Shown here piece after piece: positions 1 through 12,100 of a stretch of 64,000 bases of DNA (its first letter is position 1; each line of letters starts with the position of its first letter). Source of the stretch: Branchiostoma floridae (lineage: Eukaryota > Chordata > Leptocardii > Amphioxiformes > Branchiostomatidae); the NCBI RefSeq assembly GCF_000003815.2, contig NC_049981.1, positions 3,774,699 through 3,838,698 on the forward strand, given 5' to 3'. The position numbers and the translations under genes are program-made. The notes under the pieces were generated by a model that was given only the letters and a program-made list of their open reading frames with translations, was not told the DNA's origin and did not search any database.

Positions 1-86
1 CAATGCTGCTAAAGTAAATGTTTAGAATATCAATTTTCCCACTGGGCAGCAAAATAAACATAGCCACCACAACCTCTACCCTGTTA

Positions 87-128
87 GCATATGCAAGGAG
101 GTAAAATTTTAACCTCCTTGGCATATGC
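87..128. repeat. Near-perfect palindrome
   Basis: GCATATGCAAGGAGGT and ACCTCCTTGGCATATGC face each other across an A/T centre; a related imperfect pair is at about 1,170-1,205. Likely end of a foldback element. Confidence 0.75.
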
Positions 129-2835
129 CTTCTTACAAATCAAGAACATCACACTGGCTTGTATTTTGAATGCGGCGCGACGGCTAGACAATCTTTTGTG
201 CTTTGTTTCTGGCAAGGAAATGCAGGCAAGCCAAGCGTGGGGACGCGGTGTGTTCTCTAGACAACTCTTCAGTGAGGAACAAACCAGAATTATGGTATCC
301 ATGATTCAATCAAAGGGGAAATGATACATTCCTTCCACTATATGGCTCAGGGAAAGAAGCAACAAGCGCATGTTTGTAGCAAGCGTTGAAAAGATAAACC
401 TTTGAGCATTTATGCCAGACAAGTGAATACACATCACTTGACTTTCCCGCTTGCGCTGGGAGGGTGGGGGGTTGGTGGATGGTATCACGTAAGCTTTGTC
501 TCTTTTTCCTTATGGGACTTGAGGAAATATTTCTTCTTATGGGACAGCAATAGTCAGAAAGGCCCACTGGACACTTGTCATTTTCTGATATTTTCAAGCT
601 TGATTGGTTAACGCCAACCCCAGTAGCACTAGTACTAGTACTCAAGCTTGTCCATATTAGAAAAGAATAGAAAACCGACAGCTACTCTGAGGATCTGCAC
701 AGGAGGCTGTATGCTTTATAGGAACTAATAGCTGTGGCCAATAAGTCCTCTGCCGGCTAAACTCATTTCCATTGCCACAGCAAGATCTGCTTGGAGGTTA
801 ACACGCCTTGGTAGGAAAGCGATTCTTATACTTCGCGACTGTCTCCACAAATCAGCTAAAAATCTCTGTTCTTCCATAGCTATCATCACGTAACATTTTC
901 CGTCATCAAGAAGTGTAAGCATGTTTTCTAATCAAAATCACAGCTCTTGAAATTACAGAAGGCCTAAAAAATCGGAAGCAAAAATTCCTTCTACAGAAAA
1001 GTTACGATAGGTGCATGTTTCAAGCATTTATACCAGACGGCTGAATACACATTTCACTGGGTCCATTCGGGGTATGAAATGTTACTATTAGATTTTCTGT
1101 CTATCCATTTTACCGTGTACCTGAAGTATTTTGCCTTCTTACTAGTCTTTGAAATACAGTTTTGGAAACAAGGAGATTAAAATACATGTTATTTAACCTC
1201 CTTGTTGAGACAACTTTGTAATTTGGACTTGAATGGATACCATTCTGCTTGTGTGGCTCTGTATGTCTTCTATGCATAATTAAAAATAATTGCCCATAAT
1301 TACTTTGAGCGAAGGTGCGAAAACAATTAGTCTATTCACAGATGACAGGCTGTCAGCGTGATTGATGATGATTGATGGGCCCAAATAAGCAAATTTACTA
1401 CAATTTTGATTTTTAAACTTTAAAGCCTCTCACTTAGCGCTTGGCTTTGGGTTACAATGTTGAAATTGGGTGCAAACAATACACAACAAGTTGGTTTATA
1501 TGAATATCGACTCCCTATCTCTATTATATTATTGTGTATTTGGCTATCGGTAGGCAAAGTCATAGCCACCCCTAAAATGATATTAATATTTTGACATCTA
1601 AGCATTTTCTTATACTCTGGAGTGTACAGCTCTCGACATTCCGATAGAGTACAACTCTCTCCACATCCTCTGAAAATTTCATGCACCAATTCTGACCGGA
1701 AGCGCTGAGTGTAGGCCAATATTCAGTGAGTCAAATGGGTCCAATATTATTATGAATCATGGATATATTATGCAGATTTTCCTAAAAATAACAACTTTGT
1801 TAAACCCTTGGGTATTTGGTTGAGCTTTCCTGAAAATATGAAGTTAATTGGCCGCTCCAAACTTGAGATACACTCGATTTTCCAGGTAGCCCTGTATTAC
1901 CCCTAATTTAGACCACTAGCGTGTCTTAGACACATTGAGTGAATTATGGATGCGAGGATAAAAGATTATTGTTAAAGAATCATGCATATCACCCATAGAT
2001 AACGACTATTTACAGTATCCAAAGTATCCATTATGTTGCCATTATTAATGTAACACAAGATCTTATTGACACTTTTGATTCTAGTTTGTACACCATGATG
2101 TTATGAGTCAAGTTACGACAACGATAAGAGTTGGTACCAAACATGGTACGAAATATAGGACTAGGGAAATTCGTATGCAAAAGACATTTGTGTCAAATAT
2201 TTAACATCTGATCTTAAGTTAGTTTGTAAACGATTAACTCGTTAAACAGTATCAAGATTTGGTACCAAGAATAGGGTAGATTCGACTGTAATGACAATTA
2301 CACTATTTTCATCGATATCGCTAATTGTATACACGCAATTATATAAAGATTTTATTACTGCCACACATATATCGATAGATATCACATCGTATCGCTGTAA
2401 GATGCAGAGGACATTGTCGTTGATTTAGAACATCAATCCTCCTTTGTTATCAATAGACTATTGAATACCAAGACAGATGTGATACCAAACATAATTCAAC
2501 CGAAAATGTAATGACAACTACAATATTTACATAGTTAAATGTTCACACGGTCATCACACATTGTTAATCATACTCAGAAATATAAGAATGGGAATAACGA
2601 ATATATAAAAAGCCTAAGAGTAGCTTAGACGTAAACTACGTACAGGGAAACATAACCTTTCTAAACTACATGAGAACAGTGAGCAGCCTTGTTGTGCCGT
2701 GTAAGTATTCAAGCTGATACACACTGATCAACTCTTTATAATATATAATCAATTTCCGTATTACTATGTATAATATAGAACTGGAACGAATTTACAACAT
2801 GCTTAAGTCAATGTAACTATGTAGTACGTGAACAG

Positions 2836-2841
2836 TTTATT
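2836..2841 (-). promoter_or_regulatory. Candidate polyadenylation signal AATAAA
   Basis: Reads AATAAA on the minus strand about 180 bases after the stop codon of the polycystin-like gene. A second AATAAA lies at 2,351-2,356. Either would give a plausible 3' end; there is no direct evidence for usage. Confidence 0.4.
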
Positions 2842-3018
2842 GCAAAACTTCTATCATTCGTCACATCTGTTATCCATTCATCATATTACATCTCTTCATT
2901 GTCATAATGTAAAATGTTTTTTTTAGTTTAGCTAGCTATAATCTCACTTGATAAAATCCTATATCGTACTTTCGTACAGTAATTTAGTTGTGTCGAGCTT
3001 GTAGTCATTTGTGAAACT

Positions 3019-3182
3019 TCAAGCTTGCGAAGTACTTGGTTGAACGTCAGTCAGTGGAATCAGCTGACGATTCTTGCACTCAAACTTGTACATCACGTCA
3101 GTCATCCTGTCCACCTCCTGCAGTACCGTTTCAGTCCGCTGGAGGGTCTCTTCCATAAAGTGGTCTGAAAGTGGTGCTTCAA
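3019..3182 (-). CDS. C-terminal exon with short helical tail and stop codon
   Basis: Starts at an AAG acceptor (weak, TTTCTGAAG) and joins the previous exon in phase 1 to read [13 protein letters not shown]. About 54 residues follow, with hydrophobic heptad spacing in [19 protein letters not shown], as in the C-terminal coiled coils of polycystin-1 proteins that pair with PKD2 partners. Ends in STSQA and TGA at 3,021-3,019. The 1.9 kb intron before it is full of repeats. Confidence 0.78.
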
Positions 3183-6100
3183 CTTCAGAAACGACAAGAA
3201 CGTAATGAATTTTAGTATAGCTTTTCTTTTTGTAATGCAGAACACTCTGAACTATTTGTTAATGATTAAAGTTTCTTTCTAAATCATTTGGTTATTTGAT
3301 AACAATTGTTGGAATATTTGGTAGCAATTGTTGGAATATTTCATGGCAATATTCGAATATTTCATGGCAATTTTCGAATATTTCATAGCTATAAACCTGC
3401 TGGAATCACAAGATTACTTCCTGCGATCTTATAGGTCTTGCTGTCTTTGGGAAAACGTTTACAAAACTAGAAAGGCCGACATTTGCTTGAGAGCAAATAC
3501 AGCATATTTCAGCCATCTCCCTCCCCATGCAACAATAGGCTATTTCAAAATCACCCATTTGAAAAATCACTTTTACTAACGACGGTTTAACCCAAAAATG
3601 AATCTTACAAAATTCCCCCGTTCAAGAATGGACTCCAGTGCACCCTATGTGAATTTGCACAATAGACCAGTCCAGGAATTCTCCCGCTGAAACCTTGGCC
3701 TTTTGAATAAGAAAATCAAATCCAAAATTGAATTTAGCAAAAAAAGTCCCAGTGCATGAAAAGGTATAATAAACCAGTCTAAAAACACTTCCACTAAAAA
3801 TAGAATTTTGAATCATGACCCGTTCAAAACTGAATTTGAAAAAAATCCCCCTTCCGTGTGCAAAAAATAGACTCTTCCATGTAAAGTAGGGCAGTCCAAA
3901 AATACATCCGCTAAAATAGAACTTTGACATAATCACTGAAGTCCAAAAAATGGATTTTTAAAAAAAGTCCCCTCCATGCAAGAATGGACTCTTCCAGAAC
4001 ACCCAAGTAAAATTGCAAATTATACCAGTCCAAAAATAACCCTACTGAAAGACTTTGACAAACTAGAAGTCACCAAAGTCCAAAATATGAATTTTGAAAT
4101 ATCCCCCCTCCGTGCGAGAATAGACTCTTCTAGCACACATTCTGTAAAATTGCAAAATAGACCTGTCCAAAAATACATCCACTGAAAGACTTCACCAGTC
4201 CAATGATGAATTTAAAAAAGAAATGAACCCCTCTGTGTAAGAATGGACTCTTCCAGATAACACCGGGCTCGCTGATTGGCTGCCACCCCCCTTCTTTAGG
4301 GTATAGATTCAGGCTACGTGATTGGTTACCTATCTAATTAGATTAAATAGACATATATGCCAGTAGGTGCAATCTGCAGCTGGGGGTCAACGACCTTAAG
4401 GTCATTGACCCCTTTGGCTATTGGAAAATGACAAAAAAATCCCCAAATATATCATTTTGACGTAGTCTATGACAAAAATTATACATGTGTCATTTGAATA
4501 AATATCTAGTGCACCCTTTTACCAAAATTTAGGTCATTTGGTTTTAAAACCAGAGCACAAGAGCCAAAAGTGTACTTTTTGGTCATAAAATGGCCAAATA
4601 ATCGCAAAATTAAGCATTTTGTTGTACTGTATGCCTCAAGTGTTATTGAATCCATGTGCGCATATGTCTAGGGCACTCCAATACTAAATTTCAGGTCATC
4701 TGGTTCTAAAACGAAGGTACAGGAGCAAAAAGTGTCATTTATGGGTTAAAAAATGAAAAAAATGACCAAAAAATCGCAAAAATAAGCATTTTGTTATACT
4801 GTACACCAAAACTGATATTGAATCTATATGGGGGACATATCAAGGCACATCTGTGCCAAATTTCAGCTCACTCGGTTATAATGCCAGGGTACAGGGGGCC
4901 CAAATATACCATTTTGGTATTTCGGTTTAGGAACAACGGAGATACCGTGTTCTGAAGATTTGACAGGAGAAAGAAAGAAAGAAAGAAGAAACATTACGAA
5001 TACAATATATTTCACCATACCTATGGTATGGCTGAAATATAAATATGAATTGCTAGGAGCTAACAAAACTGTTAGACAATGGTAGCTCTGATATTACCGT
5101 CAAAGTCCTGGGGTTCATGACGCATGCCAAGAAGACTTCTGAAGGAGTTCCAGAAGTAATCTCCCATCGCCGTGTCCACGCCGATGTCGTCTGACGTCTG
5201 ACAGTAGCTCAGCCAGTTACAGAGCATCCCCACTCCCAGATTCATCTATAGGAGAACATAGACATCAGGCTATGTAGTGTTCTTGAAGCTGTTATTTTGC
5301 AATCTTGGAATGGTTGGTAATAAGAATCATAATATACATTTCCATAAGACCAACTGAAATAATCTAATTTTTATCTCACCAGGTAAAAGACGAAGACCAC
5401 GACGAATGTTGAATAATACAGAGGTCCCATGACACGATCCACTGCCTTCATATCGTCCGCAAAGACATCGACAAACGGCCTCCCCAAGCCCATCTCAAAC
5501 AGCAAGTACGACGTTTTCTTAAATCCGGAGAAGATTTCAATGTTTTTGCCGAAGATCAAAATACCGCTGATGCCGTAGGCCACTATGATAACCAACATGT
5601 GCAGGAAATATCCAAAGAATTCCCCATATAGCAGCTAGTGCAAACAGAGAAAAACAAACACCAACTACTTATTTCAGGTTTCTAATGTTCTGGTTAACAG
5701 AATGGACTATAATGTCGGAATTTGGGGTAGAGAGCAAATAAGATGATTTCTACGTACACGAGGCAGAGCGAAGACGGTAGCCACGCCCCTGGAGAAGTTG
5801 AGAACCCGCAGGATGCTTAAGGTACTGATGAAGATGGAGAAGGACAGGATCTCCTTGAAGGTAGCGTCCCATTGGCCGGCGGTACTGATGTCTACGAACT
5901 CATTGATACCGAACAGCCCTGTGAAAATTCCATATGTTAAAAACTTACTGTAAACATTTGTTGGTTGTATGTCGTCAGTTTCTAAACTCGACAATTTACA
6001 CTACGCGAAGAAGAAAAAAATCCTATGCATGGAGCATGTGTACTTTTCACATACACAAAACAGTTTCTGCTTTCCCCAAATTTCAGCAACATGTGGATAG

Positions 6101-9100
6101 TTTGTCAGTAGATACCTTTTGTTTGTTGTATATCTCGCAGTGCAGCAGCTGCCTGGATGTACCGAAGTGCGAAGGTCACAATGACGGCTGTCGACAAGCC
6201 AATGTTGCACAGGATCAAGACGTTCCAGAAACTGGTGAAGTACGCACGACCGCTCTTCCGTATGTTCCAAACCTCATTAAGAACGTTGTAGATGTAGAAA
6301 AGGACGAACAAGATGTGGAAAAGCATCTGGACATAGTCGTCTGCTGTCTGGTACTGGAACAGTCGGAAAGTCTGGATACTGGGCTGGAGTTCAGCAGCGC
6401 CCCCTGGGAGGTACTGCAGCCTGAACACCACGCTACTGAACAACTTCACGTCAGGGTGGTAGAAGTTGGCCCGGAGGATGAGAGTGTCTGAAACCATCAG
6501 GATCCAGTCGGTCTGTTTTAGGAAATCTATCACTGCAGCAGCCTGACCAGCATCTCGTGGCAGGTCCACCGTGGTCAAGCACGCCGAACTGTTGTTTCTG
6601 AAATAAATAATAATGGCAACTTTCTAGCAAAAACGAAAGTTTGGATTTCAAATGTCTATGAACGAAAATTCAGAGGTTTACATATAACATAATATCTCAT
6701 AACTTCCATGGCATTCCGTGGAATTATGAGAGTTGGTGTTAAATTAGCAAAAAAGATTTATGATGGAAGTTGAGCTCATTTTCTCTGGATACGTAAATGA
6801 GCCTTGCCAACAATCCATCAGCATCAATTACATTAGATCTGTGACCATTGGTCACCACAGCATGCTATAGAAAAAAAAATGATATGTATCTTACCTGACT
6901 TCGTCGACAATAATTGTGGTGTCCTTGCTCGAACAATTCTTTCCACTCTGTCGGCCGAGAGCTCCATTAAGTAGATTCATCATCAACTCAGGATAGAGTT
7001 TTTGTTTGCTTGTTTCGAGGTCTATGTCTATTGGGCTCTCTGTAATTAAACGAAAATCCCGATAAAGACCTTTTGACCAATTGTACACGTAATTTCATTT
7101 TACTCAATGAACACCACATAACCCGAAAGTCGCATCAAGTTATGACGCTAAGGCTATATACTAAGAGGTTACGAGTTATATATAGCATTAACAGCATCTC
7201 TTCTCCTTAAGTAAAAATAAAAATTAATGACTGAGACCAGCTCAACTGCTCACTGTGACTGATGAGTAACTTAGCCAAATTGGACCAAAACGCTTTATGG
7301 TCGATTCGAACAATTTTGCTTACCTGGATACTCGGTGGTTCTCTCCAGACGAACAGGACCGATCCGGAACGCGTTCGTTCCAGCCGGAAACTGTTTGTCC
7401 AGCCAGCTGAGCTTCTGTCCGCTGTACCCCCGCTCTGGGTGGAGAGACGGGATCAGTTCAGACGACAGCCACTCCCAGGCACCGTCTGCTGTGGCGACCT
7501 GAGAAGACAGTGTAAAATTACGACATGTAAACTGTTTGCAATGATCATGGTCAAAGAGATCATCAGCAGCAGCTACTCACAGTCGTGTTACGAATAAAGG
7601 TGATTTAACGGTTATGCCAACCAACCGAACAACCAACCAACCGACCAACCAACCAACCAACCAGCCAGCCAGCAGCCAGACAGCCAGACAGCCAACCTAA
7701 CAACCAACCAAATCAACCAACCAAACAAACAAAAGAGTGTAAAATGAACGACATTTGGCGCTCAATTTTCTAAACATTTCAACCACTCGGTTATCGCCGG
7801 ATTGCTGTTTGGTCGGCCGGCTTGAGAACGGCAGTTTTTCTAACCGTACCTCCTCATACTCGGATAGCAGACTGTTCTCCAGAGAGGTCCTGATGTGGTA
7901 GGCGTGTCTGTCGAAGCCCAGAATACCGATGTAGAAGGCATTTCCAGTGAAGATGAGCAGAAACACCAGGAGCACCAGGATGTTTCTACCTGTTGTCATC
8001 CTTTCGGTCCAGTTCGGGTCATGGCCGGTTTTCTTCGGGGCCGGTGGTAAAACCCTCCGAGCAGGAACTGAATCAGAAATACAGAACACCAATGAAGTTA
8101 GCTTTATGAAACACTGTAAACAAATAGAATTTCAATTTTACAGCTTTGGCCAAGAGAATATTCTAAGTAACGTTGTTTTATTTGATTTGTAATACAATCT
8201 GCAACATAACAATGTTTTCGTTTTTTAAAAGTAAAGGCAAAAAATGTGATAATGGATGCTGTCTTTGTGAAACAAAGAAAGATGATATGCCTGTGTGGCC
8301 GAAGCAGTGTGGAGACTCACCATCATAATCCCTGCTGTTTTTCTGAAGAACACCGATTGGACAGCGCCCACTGTCCAATAAGTTGGTCCCAAAAACTCCC
8401 CAAACACAACCCTTCACAGACCACACAATAGGTCCGATGACGACTGTCTTTATGTAAGCAGTCAGAAAAATCTGCAAAGTGTGTACAGTATATTGTTTTA
8501 AGTCACAGACGTTTTCTTAGATTGCCTGAACAAGAGCTTTCCAACGTCCGTCTTTCACACATTATTCGACGTATTTCTAGCAGTACAGGTAAATTCGTTT
8601 TTGTGTTACAATTGTACCTTTGACGCTGTAAAATCTCAAAGGCATTCACAAAAATTTGCAACGTGCGCACAGTCACAAGAGTACATGTAGCTTGCCTTTA
8701 AAGCAATTACTCAACCAGCTGGATATGATTTTTCTTGCGTAATTGTTATTTGCCGTATCTTACTACCTGTATATCCAACATTTATCTGTGTACTTTTTGT
8801 ACTATTTCTTTCTTTGCTTGCCTGATTGCCAAAGCTCATAGTCATAAAATGTTAAACGTTTTCCAATGCCTCTGGAATTATTAGTAGTAGTAACATTATA
8901 TATCATGATTTTTACATATTGAACCAATGATCTATACCATCTCAATACACAAAGATTCATGACAAATACCAACCTGAACAGGCTCCAGCAAAAATGTGGA
9001 GAACAAGAATGTCAGGACGAAGTCCTTGAGCCATGCCTGGCTTCTCCCAGCTCCAAACTGCAGACTGTACACGATGACGAAGAAGCTGCTGCAGACAGAT

Positions 9101-12100
9101 GCCAGGATGGCGAGGATCCACGCCACCGTCTTGTACGGAAACCGGCGGGTCGTTTGAGATGTTGGCATTTTCATCACTCCTGAGGGAATCTGATCCTCCA
9201 ACGCAGGCTGCTTGCGAAACATCGGCACGAGGATGACGTAAACTGGCAGGAACACCGTGAAGGATGTTGCTGCAGTACCAATCAGTTCCGATAGACGGAG
9301 AGTGATGACTCCAGCGTCGAACATCGTAACATCTTGTGCACCCAGTTTGACCCCGTACCACATGGCGCTGCCCACCATCCACAGGGTGGTCTGTGCCAGG
9401 CAGCAAACCAGGCGCTGCGCCCGGCTGAAGTGTCTCACACCGGAGTTACACACGGCTGACAGCAGCAGATGGTCGTCGTACAGAAGGTACGAAAACGTCG
9501 GTAGGGTGTACTCAGACATCCTATGGTAAATATAATATAAACACTTAAACATGTGTCTTTATGGTAACTCATGTCTCAAGACAGGAATATTGCTTGTATT
9601 TCATATTGGATGCTATATGATGTGTGTATACGGGACTTACCCCATTTCTCCATCAGCTGCCTTCAATGTCCTTATTGTCCTACCGTCTTCCTTGGTAGAG
9701 GACAGCCAAGTATAGCATGGGAAAAAGCATCTGTGCAAAGAAAGACAATAGAGGAAAGACAACTCATTATCTTATAAGAAATTGATTTTGCTTAAGATCT
9801 CAAATTAACAGGGTGAACTCAGTTTGGATGTACACCCTACTTCCAGCCATGATATACAAAAATTCGGAAACAAATCAGCAATTAGATATATCTTGGCAGC
9901 GTTTCCTGATATGAAAACGTATTCATCCTGATATTTCCTGAGAAAACAGTTCAGTGAAAAGTGCAAGATTCCTGAAGCCTCTAGATCTTGTAGAGTACAC
10001 TTGTAAGACCACAGCCTTAAACCAGGGAAAGAAATGAAGAGCCAAAAATTGATCCTGTACCCACCCTTGTGATGTCTGTAGGTCCCAGACCTTGACGTTG
10101 TCTATGAAGAGTGACTCCATGTCGCCCTTCCCGGAGCTGTCGTGCCAGACCTGTACAGACTGGAGCTTGCCGATGGAGGCCGGTGTCGTCATGATGTGGT
10201 ACGTGTCACCTCCTCTGGCTAGGATCTAAAGACAGATACAAACATGGGGAATTGTAATTTCTGTTATAATCTATAGTTGTGTTTCTTCTCTCCATGGCAT
10301 TGTCTGCATTACTTTATGATACCGTGCTCTAACTGGAAATCAAAATAAGCATTTGCCTCGTAAAGGTATCTGTTAGTTGAATTCACCAGATGAATTATCA
10401 CTATATTTTATTTTACGGGTTCACAGACGCAGAAATAAAAACGCTACACAACTCACCAAGCCTGCAGGGTTGAGAGTGACCATGGCTGTCCTGCCCTCTG
10501 ACCCTGTGATCATCAGCCCGACCACAGACGCCGTGCCGGCATCAGACTGGGTTCCCGTACGGACAGACACGACGTAGACGTAGTCCGCACCGGGAACATC
10601 TGATGGGATTGTAGAGACTTTGGGAACAATCGCCATGCTGAGGTGTGCTTTGGCGAGCTTTGCTGCTTGTCCAACAGCAACGCTGTTTCCCACTGCGGTG
10701 CTGAGAGCGATGTGGCTCTGAAAAGGTTTGACCAAGTAAAGATTTATTTTACAAACAATAGACATGTCGATGAAGGTTAGACATCCACGTAATAAGATAC
10801 GCCAAAAAGCAGTTACTCTAGCAACATAGATGAATAGATAGCTGGTACAAACATGGGGATTGTGCTTCCATTGCACTGAATAATGATGTCATCGGTATCG
10901 GTTGGAGGGGCTTGAAATAAGAGAGTTCAACGTACGAGATACCGTGAACAATAATGTTAAGCCTAGAATATCATACAGAATTTGACCTTGACGTACCCTG
11001 ATGTTTGACTGCAATATCAATAGTTGGGACATCAAAAATACCATCCACAGTGCTATGATAATGCCAAATACGGTCGAATTTGTGGACAACTTGTCTGTGT
11101 TGCTGCCAAACTTGTCGAATTCCACGAAATTAGGAAGTGCCAGAAAAGACGCTGCCATAATCACCCTGGAGCTTTTCCCATCGCTACTTGGTGTCATGTC
11201 ACATGTACACCGAGTGGTCTCCTCGTTCGTATCAATCCCAACCTGCAGATGATACAAAAAAAGTTATTTCATTAGTTATGTTGAAAACAGCCGTTCTAAA
11301 AACACGGAAATACAAAATCCAGCGTAGTGTATGATGAGGATTAGGATGATAAAAGCAAAATGGAACAGAAAAGTATTAGTTTTCTGTCAAAACAACTAGG
11401 TCTTGTCAAGAATACATTTATCTACAGAATATTTTATTAATTATTACAAAAATACCTCACATCCAACTGACTACATCAGCATTTATTGGGGCAACAAGTT
11501 TAACTAAGTAGTAAGATACTATCATATCGGTAAGTCAGAAAAACCTGGCAGCGGCGGTTGTCCCACGTCTGGTTCTCGTTTTCCCGCATCAGACAGGAGA
11601 CTGCAGCAGTCTGCAGTGTGAATCCTGCAGGGATGACGTCACGAGCTGCGGAGGGAGGGGTTTGTGTGTCCGTTGACGTCAGCAGTCGCCTCACACCACC
11701 ATGGGGTAGGTGTCCGCCTGATCCACAAACATCACGGGGAAACATTAGTGTACATTTCCAAGGGAGTAATACCTTTACTGTCTCATAAAAATAACTTTTA
11801 GACTAGAATAGACACATGATGTATTATTTTACATCTGCGTGTCCCTTTCGTGTTACCTGCAATTAATTCACTAATTTCTTGATTTTGAATAATCAAAACT
11901 TCTCATACTAGCCCTGCAACTTATCATTGCGTTGCTCAGATTTAACTCATATCTGAAACAATAGGTATACGTAAGTACCATAGGGCCGCTTTAAGAAATG
12001 CGATAGTAGTGATCAGGTTCTGTGTACCTTTTCTCTTCACTCCAACCATGAGCCATCCGTGCTCCATGCTGATCTCCGGAATAAGTGATGTACTGAAATT

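Larger units (their letters stand above)
1..3018. other. Region downstream of the gene without a recognisable gene
   Basis: Holds the palindrome at 87-128, a weak repeat pair (around 380-440 and 1,010-1,060), diverged TTGGTACCAA-type repeats at 2.1-2.6 kb, and presumably the 3' untranslated region just below 3,019. ORFs here are short and lack family features. Confidence 0.6.

Noticed and set aside
3328-4185. ORFs in the last intron (83, 104 and 69 codons)
   Set aside because: Their translations follow the tandem repeat units and contain no domain signature.
5934-6491. 185-codon plus-strand ORF
   Set aside because: Antisense shadow of the polycystin-domain exon 6116-6597, which has the family motifs and splice sites on the minus strand.
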